A stretch of 64,000 nucleotides of DNA from Deltaproteobacteria bacterium. Its GTDB lineage: Bacteria > Myxococcota > Myxococcia > SLRQ01. The stretch covers positions 1 through 64,000 of the forward strand of contig SLRQ01000028.1 in the NCBI GenBank assembly GCA_007130885.1. Reading direction: 5' to 3'. Each line of letters starts with the position of its first letter. The stretch's first letter is position 1. The position numbers and the translations under genes are program-made. This document shows, in pieces, positions 9,133-17,185 of this stretch. The notes under the pieces are model-generated. The model ran no database searches and was not told where the DNA came from. It saw nothing but the letters and a program-made list of their open reading frames with translations.

Positions 9133-12100
9133 TCAATTAATGGACCCTGCGCGACCAGCGCTTCGATCTGTCCCTTCCCTAGAGTTCATTTCAGGCTCGT
9201 AAGCTAGATTATCCGCGAGCCATCTTTCCACATCGCACACGCTCATGCTCTTTCGCGCGGCGTAGTCCTTGACCTGTTCATAGGATATCCGCCCCACGCC
9301 TTGGTAGCTTGCATCGGGATGAGCGAAGTAGTACCCGCTCACGGATGCGGCCGGCACCATCATATATGACTCCGTAAGGCTAATGCCGACTCTCTTCTCC
9401 ACTCCCAGCAAAGACCATATCTTCTGTTTTTCGCTATGATCCGGGCAGCAGGGATAGCCGGGCACCGGACGTATTCCAGTAGCTCTTCTCGAGTCTGCCT
9501 CGATACCGGCCTCCCTTTCAGTCCTAGGCGAATTCCACAGCTCCGTCCCAATCCGCTCATGTACGAAATCAGCCAGGGCATCGGCTAGCCTGTCCGCGAT
9601 AATCTTGACCATGATTGCGCTGTAGCTATCGCCCTCTCGCTCAAAACGGCAAACCACATCATCCAACCCTACTCCCGCGGTAACGGCGAAAAGGCCTATC
9701 CAATCCGATATTCCGCTACCTTTGGGAGCTACGAAATCAGCAAGGCAGGTATACTTATTGCCATACGTGGTCCTCGTCTGCCGGCGAAGGAAACGAAGTG
9801 TGGCGGCAACCTTATCCCGGCTGTCGGACTCGTAGACCTCAACATCGTCGCCAATCGAGTTCGCTGGGAGCAGCCCCACCACGGCGCGCGCTTGCAGGCT
9901 TCGATTCATCTCCACGATTTTGAGCAATCGCTTCGCCTCATCAAGCACGCCGTCCGGCCGCGGTTCGGATCCATCTTGCCACACCCGCAGAAAGGCCTTC
10001 CAATCGATATGGGGTCGTAAATTCTCCAACGGGACGTCATCCCACACGTGTATGCCCGGCCTTCGTGGAAATACGGGCGGAATTCTCTCATAGTCGGCGG
10101 AGGACGGGTTGCCGCGAGACTCTGCTAGTGACAAGCATCTCTCCCGCCGCTTCTCCAGGTGAGCTTGACGAACCTCCGCATGCCTGCGCCTGGCCCGCGC
10201 GAGGTAATCCTCTCGGATATCTTCGGAGAGCAACGCGGAGACAACGCCGGCAACACGAGATACATCCTTCACATGGATGACCGGTCCTCTGTAACGGGGC
10301 TCTATCCTCAAGGACGTATGCAGCAGTGAGGTCGTTGCGCCTCCTATCAGAAGAGGTATCTCCTGGCTCTTCTCCTCTAGAAGGTCAGCCACGTTTATCA
10401 TCTCCTGCAACGAAGGCATAATCAGCCCCGACACTCCTATGGCGTCCACCTGTTCCCGGATAGCGGTTTCGACAATGCTATCGGCCGGCACCATTACACC
10501 CAGGTCCAGAACTTCAAAGCCGTTACACTGAAGAACCACGCCTACAATGCTTTTTCCTATATCGTGAACATCGCCTTTGACCGTGGCCAGCAGTACTTTT
10601 CCTTTACCACTGGCGCGTCCCACATCTTTTTCCATATAAGGTGAAAGACGGGCTATCGCCTTCTTCATGACGCGCGCGGACTTCATGATCTGGGGCAGAA
10701 ACATTTTGCCTGACTCAAAGGCGTCGCCGACAACGCTCATCCCCTCGAGCAAAGGGCCGGAAATCACGTTGAATGGATCTTCAGTCGATAAACGAGCTTC
10801 TTCCACATCTTCCTCGATTCGCTCGCTTATACCGTGTATCAATGCATGCCGGAGGCGCTTCCCAACTGGAAGATCTCTCCAACTATCGCTTTCCGTTTTC
10901 TTCTTCGAAACGCCGATATTCTCATTGGTGCAGTTCTTGGAAAGCCAATTGAGCAAACGCTCCACGGCATTGCTTCGACCGGCAAGAACGACGTCTTCGA
11001 CTAGTTCCCGCAGGTCTGGCGCGATTCTCTCGTACGGAGTCAGCTCTGTGGGATTAACGATACCCATGGTCATCCCGGCCTCTACCGCATGGTGAAGGAA
11101 TACCGAGTTGATGGCGCTTCGAACCTTGGTATTACCGCGAAATGCGAAGGAGACGTTGCTCACGCCCCCGCTAACCTGGGCGTCGGGACAGACCTTTCGA
11201 AGTTCTCGAACCGCCTCGAGGAAATCCACACCGTACCTGTCATGTTCCGCCATGCCGGTTCCTACGGCGAAGACATTCGGGTCGAAAGCGACGTCTTCCG
11301 CATCGAATCCGGCTTTCTCGGTGAGTAGTCGATAGGATCTCTCGCAGATATCCACGCGACGCGAGAGCGTATCGGCCTGACCTTGCTCATCGAAGGCCAT
11401 CACCAAAACAGCGGCACCGTACCTTCTCGCGCGCCTCGCACGCTCGACAAAGGAGGCTTCACCCTCTTTCAAGCTTATGGAGTTGACGAACGCCTTGCCT
11501 TGTATGCACTTCAGTCCGGCTTCGATTATGTCCCAGCTGGAGGAGTCGACCACTACTGGTACACGTGCGGCATCAGGCTCGACCGACACTAAATTCAAGA
11601 ATTTGGTCATCGCGGCAACACCGTCGATGGATGCGTCGTCCATATTGACATCGATGACTCGAGCTCCATTCTCCACCTGCTTTCGAGCCACCTCCAAAGC
11701 CTCTTCGTAACGTTGTTCTAGAATCAATTTCTTGAAACGGCTTGAACCCGATACATTGGCGCGCTCACCTATGCTGACGAAATCCGTGTCATCTCCAATA
11801 TTGAGCGCCTCGAGGCCGGACAGTCTGCAAGCGCTCTTCACGTCTGGAGGCCGCCGCGGCTCTACTCCGCGAGCCGCTTCGGCGACAGCCTCTATATGCT
11901 CCGGTGTCGTCCCACAGCATCCCCCAACGATGTTGATGAGCCCGGCACGTGCCCACTCCTCTATGTGACGTGCCATATCCGCCGGCGCGAGGTCATAGCC
12001 GCCCATGGCGTTCGGCAAACCCGCGTTCGGATGACAGGAGACGAACACATTCGCAAAACTACCCAGCTCTGCTATGTGCTGCCGCAGTTGCTCGGGCCCA

Positions 12101-12825
12101 AGTGCGCAGTTGAGCCCAATTGCCAGCGGCCTGGCGTGACGAACCGAGTTCCAAAACGCCTCGACCGTTTGCCCCGACAAGGTGCGTCCGCTAGGACCTG
12201 AGATGGAGGCCGAAATGAACAGCGGAACGTTAATTCCACGCTCCTCGAAGGCATCTAGTGTCGCGGCTATACCCGCCTTGCAGTTCAGAGTATCGACAAC
12301 AGTTTCTATCATCAGGAGGTCCGAGCCGCCGTCCAGAAGACCCTCCACCGCCTCCCGATAAGCCTCGGCGAGCATGTCGAAGTCGACATCACGGCGACTG
12401 GGATCATCGAAATCCGAGGACAGGGAGGCCGTCTTCGTCGTGGGCCCCAACACTCCACACACAAAGCGGGCACCGCCGGTGCCATCGACCGCCCGCCGGG
12501 CCAGAGCGGCTCCTTCTCGATTCAGCTCATATGCAAGACCGGAAAGACCGTAGTCTACCAAAGAGATCTTATTTGAGTTGAATGTATTGGTTTCGATAAT
12601 GTCGGCGCCGGCGTTCAGGTACGCTCGATGTATGTCCGATATCAACTCGGGCCTGGTCAGAGTCAATAGATCATTAGCTCCGAGAAGCTCCTGACCATGA
12701 TCCGCGAAACGGGCACCTCTGTAGTCGGCCTCCGTAAGATTAGCCGACTGAATCATCGTGCCCATACCGCCATCCAGCAATACGATTCTCTCGTTCAATA
12801 GCCGTTCGAGTTTCCGCGCAATCAT
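9133..12825 (-). CDS. metH: Cobalamin-dependent methionine synthase
   Basis: 1230 residues, full-length MetH, which methylates homocysteine using methyltetrahydrofolate through methylcobalamin. Modules in order: homocysteine-binding barrel (LLDGGMGTMIQ; zinc ligands in GLNCALGP and GGCCGTTPEH), pterin-binding barrel (SIGERANVSGSSRF; VIDVNMDDA), B12 cap, B12-binding domain with the histidine-ligand motif DVHDIGKSIVG, and the SAM-binding reactivation domain (ESYMMVPAASVSGYYFAHP). The start at 12825 has GGGAG upstream and overlaps the stop of the small upstream gene as ATGA, indicating translational coupling. It is controlled by the SAM-II riboswitch at the head of the operon. Confidence 0.97.
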   Translation of the reverse strand: MIARKLERLLNERIVLLDGGMGTMIQSANLTEADYRGARFADHGQELLGANDLLTLTRPELISDIHRAYLNAGADIIETNTFNSNKISLVDYGLSGLAYELNREGAALARRAVDGTGGARFVCGVLGPTTKTASLSSDFDDPSRRDVDFDMLAEAYREAVEGLLDGGSDLLMIETVVDTLNCKAGIAATLDAFEERGINVPLFISASISGPSGRTLSGQTVEAFWNSVRHARPLAIGLNCALGPEQLRQHIAELGSFANVFVSCHPNAGLPNAMGGYDLAPADMARHIEEWARAGLINIVGGCCGTTPEHIEAVAEAARGVEPRRPPDVKSACRLSGLEALNIGDDTDFVSIGERANVSGSSRFKKLILEQRYEEALEVARKQVENGARVIDVNMDDASIDGVAAMTKFLNLVSVEPDAARVPVVVDSSSWDIIEAGLKCIQGKAFVNSISLKEGEASFVERARRARRYGAAVLVMAFDEQGQADTLSRRVDICERSYRLLTEKAGFDAEDVAFDPNVFAVGTGMAEHDRYGVDFLEAVRELRKVCPDAQVSGGVSNVSFAFRGNTKVRSAINSVFLHHAVEAGMTMGIVNPTELTPYERIAPDLRELVEDVVLAGRSNAVERLLNWLSKNCTNENIGVSKKKTESDSWRDLPVGKRLRHALIHGISERIEEDVEEARLSTEDPFNVISGPLLEGMSVVGDAFESGKMFLPQIMKSARVMKKAIARLSPYMEKDVGRASGKGKVLLATVKGDVHDIGKSIVGVVLQCNGFEVLDLGVMVPADSIVETAIREQVDAIGVSGLIMPSLQEMINVADLLEEKSQEIPLLIGGATTSLLHTSLRIEPRYRGPVIHVKDVSRVAGVVSALLSEDIREDYLARARRRHAEVRQAHLEKRRERCLSLAESRGNPSSADYERIPPVFPRRPGIHVWDDVPLENLRPHIDWKAFLRVWQDGSEPRPDGVLDEAKRLLKIVEMNRSLQARAVVGLLPANSIGDDVEVYESDSRDKVAATLRFLRRQTRTTYGNKYTCLADFVAPKGSGISDWIGLFAVTAGVGLDDVVCRFEREGDSYSAIMVKIIADRLADALADFVHERIGTELWNSPRTEREAGIEADSRRATGIRPVPGYPCCPDHSEKQKIWSLLGVEKRVGISLTESYMMVPAASVSGYYFAHPDASYQGVGRISYEQVKDYAARKSMSVCDVERWLADNLAYEPEMNSREGTDRSAGRAGSIN

Positions 12826-13106
12826 CTGTTCACTCCCAGCAGGGGGTCGCTTGGAATACGCTCCAGGCATCGAGTCTCATCCACTGAACCCACCCCTTTC
12901 AGTACCTCGTGCAGTCGGGTCAAGGCCGTCCTGAACAAGGCTTGTACGGCGGCAGTTTCCCGCTGACCTCTCGAACCGGAGGCGCGGTCGTGAGCACATA
13001 CGTCGCGGGGGAAGAAGCACATCGCCAGCCACTCCGCGTCGCTAATCGACGCCGCCGCCACGAATCCGCTCCGCGGAAGGTACTCGATCGAGTCTTCCCG
13101 GGTCAT
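12822..13106 (-). CDS. Small hypothetical protein, first gene of the metH operon
   Basis: 94 residues that I do not recognise. It is judged real because AAGGAG stands five bases before its ATG, because its stop overlaps the metH start as ATGA, and because it directly follows a SAM-II riboswitch whose sequestering helix covers this very ribosome site. No signal peptide or membrane segment is visible; it has three cysteines (one in MCFFPRDVC) and a helical middle (AAVQALFRTALTRLHEVL). A role in MetH function or reactivation is guessed from position only. Confidence 0.7.
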   Translation of the reverse strand: MTREDSIEYLPRSGFVAAASISDAEWLAMCFFPRDVCAHDRASGSRGQRETAAVQALFRTALTRLHEVLKGVGSVDETRCLERIPSDPLLGVNR

Positions 13107-13196
13107 GCCCGCTCCTTATTCTCCCGCGGGCACGATGGAAGCCCGCTTTAGCTGTATTTGTTGAGCGCCCGCAAGCTGTGCTCTCAAATCGGCGCT
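13107..13196 (-). promoter_or_regulatory. SAM-II riboswitch with translational expression platform
   Basis: Minus-strand leader of the methionine operon. The aptamer (13196-13141) has stem AGCGCC/GGCGCT, then GATTT right after the 5' strand, a loop with GCTTGC, and the highly conserved 3' segment AAATACAGCTAAAGCGGG, as in the SAM-II class. GCTTGC in the loop can pair with GCGGGC (13146-13141) as the pseudoknot. That same GCGGGC is complementary to GCCCGC (13131-13126), which is in turn complementary to a second GCGGGC (13112-13107) touching the start codon. With SAM the pseudoknot would free GCCCGC to hide the AAGGAG site; without SAM the site stays open. The match is by eye; no covariance search was run. 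Confidence 0.85.
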
Positions 13197-13213
13197 ATTT
13201 ATCGAATGGCGAG

Positions 13214-13242
13214 TAAATATCCGCCTTCGAAAGCTGTGTCAA
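13214..13242 (-). promoter_or_regulatory. Promoter of the methionine operon
   Basis: A perfect TTGACA (13237-13242) is followed after 17 bases by TATTTA (13214-13219) on the minus strand. The start of transcription would be near 13207, about ten bases before the riboswitch aptamer begins. Confidence 0.6.
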
Positions 13243-13269
13243 GCACCCTATCCTCCGAGTTCGAGTCGC

Positions 13270-13289
13270 GCATTGGTCGCGACCAATGC
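13270..13289. promoter_or_regulatory. Perfect 20-base palindrome, possible operator
   Basis: GCATTGGTCGCGACCAATGC is fully self-complementary with a central CG, the form of many LacI-family operators. It lies between the methionine promoter and the likely start of the mannosidase gene, 25 bases before the ATG at 13315. No repressor gene is adjacent, so the regulator is unknown. Confidence 0.4.
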
Positions 13290-13314
13290 TATGAGTAGCT
13301 GCATGAGATGCACC

Positions 13315-15609
13315 ATGCGAACAAGTATCGACTCGACGGCTCTTTTCCCTCCGCTATTTATAGCCTTTTTCATGCTGGCCTGCTCTGGCCCCGCCGAAGA
13401 CACCGAGATCATGGATCCCATGGACTGGACCGACCCATTCATAGGTAGCGGCGGCTGGGGCTTCGGTGTGGGCAGCGCGTTCCCTGGAGCGGCGGCTCCG
13501 CAGGGCCTAGTAAAGGTCGGGCCGGACACCAAGGGCCCCTACGGGACCGTTCGCTTCCTTCACTACTCCGGCTATTGGTATGGCGACGATCACATTCAGG
13601 GTTTCTCTCACCTACATCTACACGGGACAGGTGCTACCGACTACGGCGTGCTTTCTATGATGCCGATGGTCGATTTCGATGAAGAGCGCACCCGCCCTTC
13701 GGGCTACGAGTCTTTTTTCTCGAAAAAGACGGAGACGGCATCGCCGGGATACTACGCCGTAACACTTGACCGAGACCAAGTACGGGTCGAGCTTACGGCC
13801 ACGACCAGAGCGGCGCACCACCGATACACTTTCCCGGAAGACGCCGAGAGAGCACATGTCGTAATCGACCTGGACAAACACCTGGATTCCGGCAAGGTCG
13901 AGGACGCGGAGGCGGTAGTCGATCTTTCGGAAGGACGAGTACAGGGTCGTTTGCGCAGCGTAGGGGACATGTCCAGGTCGTTCGGAGGATACGACGTGTT
14001 CTTCGATATCCAGAGCAAGCAGGACATAGATCTGGTCAAGACCTGGACGAGGGATGAAGAGCCCGCCGAGGGGCTCGAGGTTGAAGGCGAAGGCGTGGGT
14101 CTGGTGCTGGCATACGACCTCGAGCAGAATCCGGTCGTCGAGATTCAGGTCGGCGTCTCATTCGTTTCAATCGAGGGAGCCGCAAACAACCGCTCGACCG
14201 AGATGCCGAAGTTCGATTTCGACTCCACGAAGAAGAGTACCGAGTCTGCTTGGCGTGAGATACTCGAGAGGGCCAGATTGGAGGGAGCTTCCGAACGTGA
14301 GCTGCGGATTTTTTACTCCGCTATCTACAAGAGTTATCTGATGCCCACCATCATGAACGACGTTGATGGTAAGTGGCGCGGACCCGATGACGAGATACGC
14401 AAGGCTCACGACTATAGGCATGTCACGGACATGTCTCTTTGGGATACCTACCGGACCCTGCATCCCTTCTACGCCCTTTTTACGCCGGACCGCGCTCTAG
14501 ACGCCGTTCGCTCACTGCACGAGTTCGCAAGAGCCGGCGGCTTTTTCCCTAGATGGCCCGTGGCAACAGGCGATACCGGGACAATGCTCGGCGCAAGCTC
14601 CGAGATAGTGCTAGCGGACGCCTGGTTGCGTGGAGTGCGGGACTTCGATGCCGAAGACGCCTATGCGATTCTGCGGGCCGCGGCCATGGACAAGCAGGCC
14701 CCCGAGGGCGGCCGTGGCGGACGAAACAGAGTGGAAGACTACATGGAGTACGGCTACGTCCCGGCCGAGCGAAGCGGGTCCGTATCGGTCACTCTGGAGT
14801 ACGCATACAATGATTACGTTTTGGCCCTTCTGGCACGCAACCTCGGCTACGAAGATGACGCCGACTACCTCGAAGAACGTGCCGATAGCTACAAGGCGCT
14901 TCACGATCCCGAAAGCAACTTCATCCGGGGGAGGCTATCGGACGGTAGCTGGTCGGATGAAGACTTCGATCCGACAGGCTTTACCCGAGATTTCGTGGAA
15001 GCAAACGCTTGGCACAGCCTGTGGGCGGCGCATGATTCGGACGGTTTGGTGGAGCTGCTCGGCGGGGAAGAAGCATTTCTCGAAAAGCTCACTTTTTTCT
15101 TCGAGGAGGCGAAGAGAATCTGGGAAGAACACTGCCCAGACGATCCTCTTGGAAGACACCTCGAGCAACCATACTACTGGCACGCCAACCAGCCGCCCCT
15201 ACACACGCCTTTCTACTTCTCGCGGATGGGCCATCCTCACCTGACTCAGCGTTGGGCCAGGTGGGCGGCCGACACATTCTATGATGACACCCCCGATGGT
15301 CTGCCGGGCAACGACGACGGCGGAACCATGTCGGCGTGGTATCTGTTTTCCGCTTTGGGCTTCTACCCGTTCGCGGGTACGGACCTATACATATTGAGCT
15401 CTCCGCGGTTCCCAAGGGTGGAGATCGACACGGAGAATGGAACCTTGGTGATCGAGGCCGAAGGCGCCGAGGAAGGCTATTACTATGTTCAATCCGTGGA
15501 GCTGGACGGCCAACCCCTAGACACGCCCTTGCTGCGGCACGCCGACCTGATCGAGGCCAAAAAGCTTAGCTTCGTGTTGGGGCCGGGGCCTGGAGACTGG
15601 CTCAAGTAG
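13315..15609 (+). CDS. GH92 family alpha-mannosidase, lipoprotein
   Basis: 764 residues. GH92 enzymes are calcium-dependent exo-alpha-mannosidases. Seen: DPFIGSGG and the GFSHLHLHGTG box in the N-terminal sandwich, SLWDTYRTLHPFYALF, TGDTGTMLG, VEANAW with the probable catalytic acid E562, and GNDDGGTMSAWYLFSALGF with the probable base pair D667/D668. The usual G-N-E-P metal-site box is A-N-Q-P here. The N-terminus is a lipoprotein signal (F-M-L-A-C), so the enzyme is probably at the cell surface or in the periplasm, trimming mannose from external glycans. The start is uncertain: ATGs at 13291, 13303 and 13315 are in frame, and 13315 gives the neatest signal peptide. The tail overlaps the convergent amidase by 8 bases. 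Confidence 0.9.
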   Translation: MRTSIDSTALFPPLFIAFFMLACSGPAEDTEIMDPMDWTDPFIGSGGWGFGVGSAFPGAAAPQGLVKVGPDTKGPYGTVRFLHYSGYWYGDDHIQGFSHLHLHGTGATDYGVLSMMPMVDFDEERTRPSGYESFFSKKTETASPGYYAVTLDRDQVRVELTATTRAAHHRYTFPEDAERAHVVIDLDKHLDSGKVEDAEAVVDLSEGRVQGRLRSVGDMSRSFGGYDVFFDIQSKQDIDLVKTWTRDEEPAEGLEVEGEGVGLVLAYDLEQNPVVEIQVGVSFVSIEGAANNRSTEMPKFDFDSTKKSTESAWREILERARLEGASERELRIFYSAIYKSYLMPTIMNDVDGKWRGPDDEIRKAHDYRHVTDMSLWDTYRTLHPFYALFTPDRALDAVRSLHEFARAGGFFPRWPVATGDTGTMLGASSEIVLADAWLRGVRDFDAEDAYAILRAAAMDKQAPEGGRGGRNRVEDYMEYGYVPAERSGSVSVTLEYAYNDYVLALLARNLGYEDDADYLEERADSYKALHDPESNFIRGRLSDGSWSDEDFDPTGFTRDFVEANAWHSLWAAHDSDGLVELLGGEEAFLEKLTFFFEEAKRIWEEHCPDDPLGRHLEQPYYWHANQPPLHTPFYFSRMGHPHLTQRWARWAADTFYDDTPDGLPGNDDGGTMSAWYLFSALGFYPFAGTDLYILSSPRFPRVEIDTENGTLVIEAEGAEEGYYYVQSVELDGQPLDTPLLRHADLIEAKKLSFVLGPGPGDWLK

Positions 15610-17128
15610 AATCGCCGAACCAGCGAGCCGGGGGCCTCCATCCACCAAACGCCCGCTCCAGCTCCATGGCAACGGCTATGGTCAGATGGTCGTTGCCCGG
15701 CGCCGCCACCACCTGCACGCCCAGCGGCACTCCTCGCTCGTCGAGCCCCAGCGGAACTTGAGTTACGGGAAGCTCCAGCACATTGAAGATTGCCGTATAG
15801 CGAAACTCGAAGGGCCGCAGCATGGGAACATAGTGGAGAGGAGCCGGACGGGCGAAGGATGGGTACAGCATCACCCCGTCGGATCCCAGCTCTCCCAGAA
15901 CCTCTTCTTTCAAGATCTCCCCTTCGCGGAGTGCCTTTCTCGATCTTTCGGGCGTTAGGCTCTGAATGCCCTCCAGGTAGGCAAGAAGAATCGCGGGCAA
16001 GGTGTGAGGAGAGCGCCGGAGGAGCCAGCGCGCCAGAAGTCCGACCGAGCGGTCTTCTTTCCCGCTGCCAAGGAGGCATGCGAAAGAATCACCACCCGAA
16101 CGATTGAGGCGCGCACTCCAGATCTCGACGGCCCTGGCCATACGAGGGAGCTTGGTCTTGTGAACCGCCGCCCCCGCCGCGGAAAGCCAGCTCGAGGCCC
16201 TCTGTTGAGCTCTCTCCAGAGAGGACGCCACCGGCCTCTTCCCGTCATTCGGCACATCCAAGACAACGATGTTCCGTAAATCCACGGATGAAGGGTCTCC
16301 CAGCAGAAAATCCCGGCACGCTTGGTCCTGCCCGTCAGGGCCGGCCATCAGCTCGAGCAAGGGCCATAAATCCTCGGCTCTACGAGCCAGAGGACCGCTG
16401 GTAAGCATGTGCAAAGCGTCGCCATGAGAAATTGGAAACTGACCGGTTGAAGGCACCAGCCCCCCTGTCGGCTTGTGCCCAAACACCCCGTTGAAAAAAG
16501 CCGGCATCCTTATAGAGCCGCCTATATCCGATCCCAACCCGAAGGGAACCGCTCCCGTCGCTATGAGCGCTCCCTCTCCTCCGGAGCTTCCGCCTACCAT
16601 TCTTCTTGGATCGTACGGATTGTTTGTCCTCCCATACACGCGATTACTCGACTCCATCCACATGCACAGCTCGGAGACGTTGGTTACGCCCACCGGAATT
16701 GCTCCCCCTTCGCGAAGCCGCTTCACCACGGTTGCGTCTCGCTCGGCCGTTATCCCCCGCCGAGCCATCAACCCCGAGGTGTTCGGCATACCCGACAGCG
16801 AAAAAGCCTCCTTGATGGAGCAAGGCACTCCAAACAAAAGCGGCAGATCTTCGGGGGCCGTCTGTCGCACCCTCGCATCGGCCTCGTCGGCTTCCCGGCG
16901 CGCATGCTCGAACCTGTCATGAACGAGCGCGTTTATGACAGGGTTCACGCGCTCTATTTGCTCTATGTGCCTTTCCAGCACTTCGCGCGCGGTCACCCGG
17001 CCGGAGCGAATCAACGAGGCTAGCCTGGTGCCCGAGAGCAGGCACAAGTCGTCTTCAAGCTGCACCGCTTGCCCTTGCATGCTCGGGTCACCGCTATTTC
17101 CAAAACCAGTTCGGCCGACAGTGTTCAT
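15602..17128 (-). CDS. Amidase signature family enzyme
   Basis: 508 residues. The Ser-cisSer-Lys triad of the amidase signature family is visible: lysine in PCSIKEAF, cis-serine in VGGSSGGEGA, and nucleophile serine in GSDIGGSIRMPA. The insertions and C-terminal half (FEFRYTAIFNVLELPVTQVPLG ... GVQVVAAPGNDHLTIAVAMELE) look like the fatty-acid amide hydrolase branch rather than GatA, and no gatB or gatC is near. It lacks a clear signal peptide and is probably cytosolic. The start at 17128 is weakly supported by AGAAG. It lies 57 bases after the acyl-CoA dehydrogenase on the same strand, so the two may share a transcript and act on lipid-derived amides. Confidence 0.88.
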   Translation of the reverse strand: MNTVGRTGFGNSGDPSMQGQAVQLEDDLCLLSGTRLASLIRSGRVTAREVLERHIEQIERVNPVINALVHDRFEHARREADEADARVRQTAPEDLPLLFGVPCSIKEAFSLSGMPNTSGLMARRGITAERDATVVKRLREGGAIPVGVTNVSELCMWMESSNRVYGRTNNPYDPRRMVGGSSGGEGALIATGAVPFGLGSDIGGSIRMPAFFNGVFGHKPTGGLVPSTGQFPISHGDALHMLTSGPLARRAEDLWPLLELMAGPDGQDQACRDFLLGDPSSVDLRNIVVLDVPNDGKRPVASSLERAQQRASSWLSAAGAAVHKTKLPRMARAVEIWSARLNRSGGDSFACLLGSGKEDRSVGLLARWLLRRSPHTLPAILLAYLEGIQSLTPERSRKALREGEILKEEVLGELGSDGVMLYPSFARPAPLHYVPMLRPFEFRYTAIFNVLELPVTQVPLGLDERGVPLGVQVVAAPGNDHLTIAVAMELERAFGGWRPPARWFGDST

Positions 17129-17185
17129 GCTTCTTTTCCCAGAAGATGCCCCGACTGAATTCGAGAGCCTTGAACCATAAGCCCG

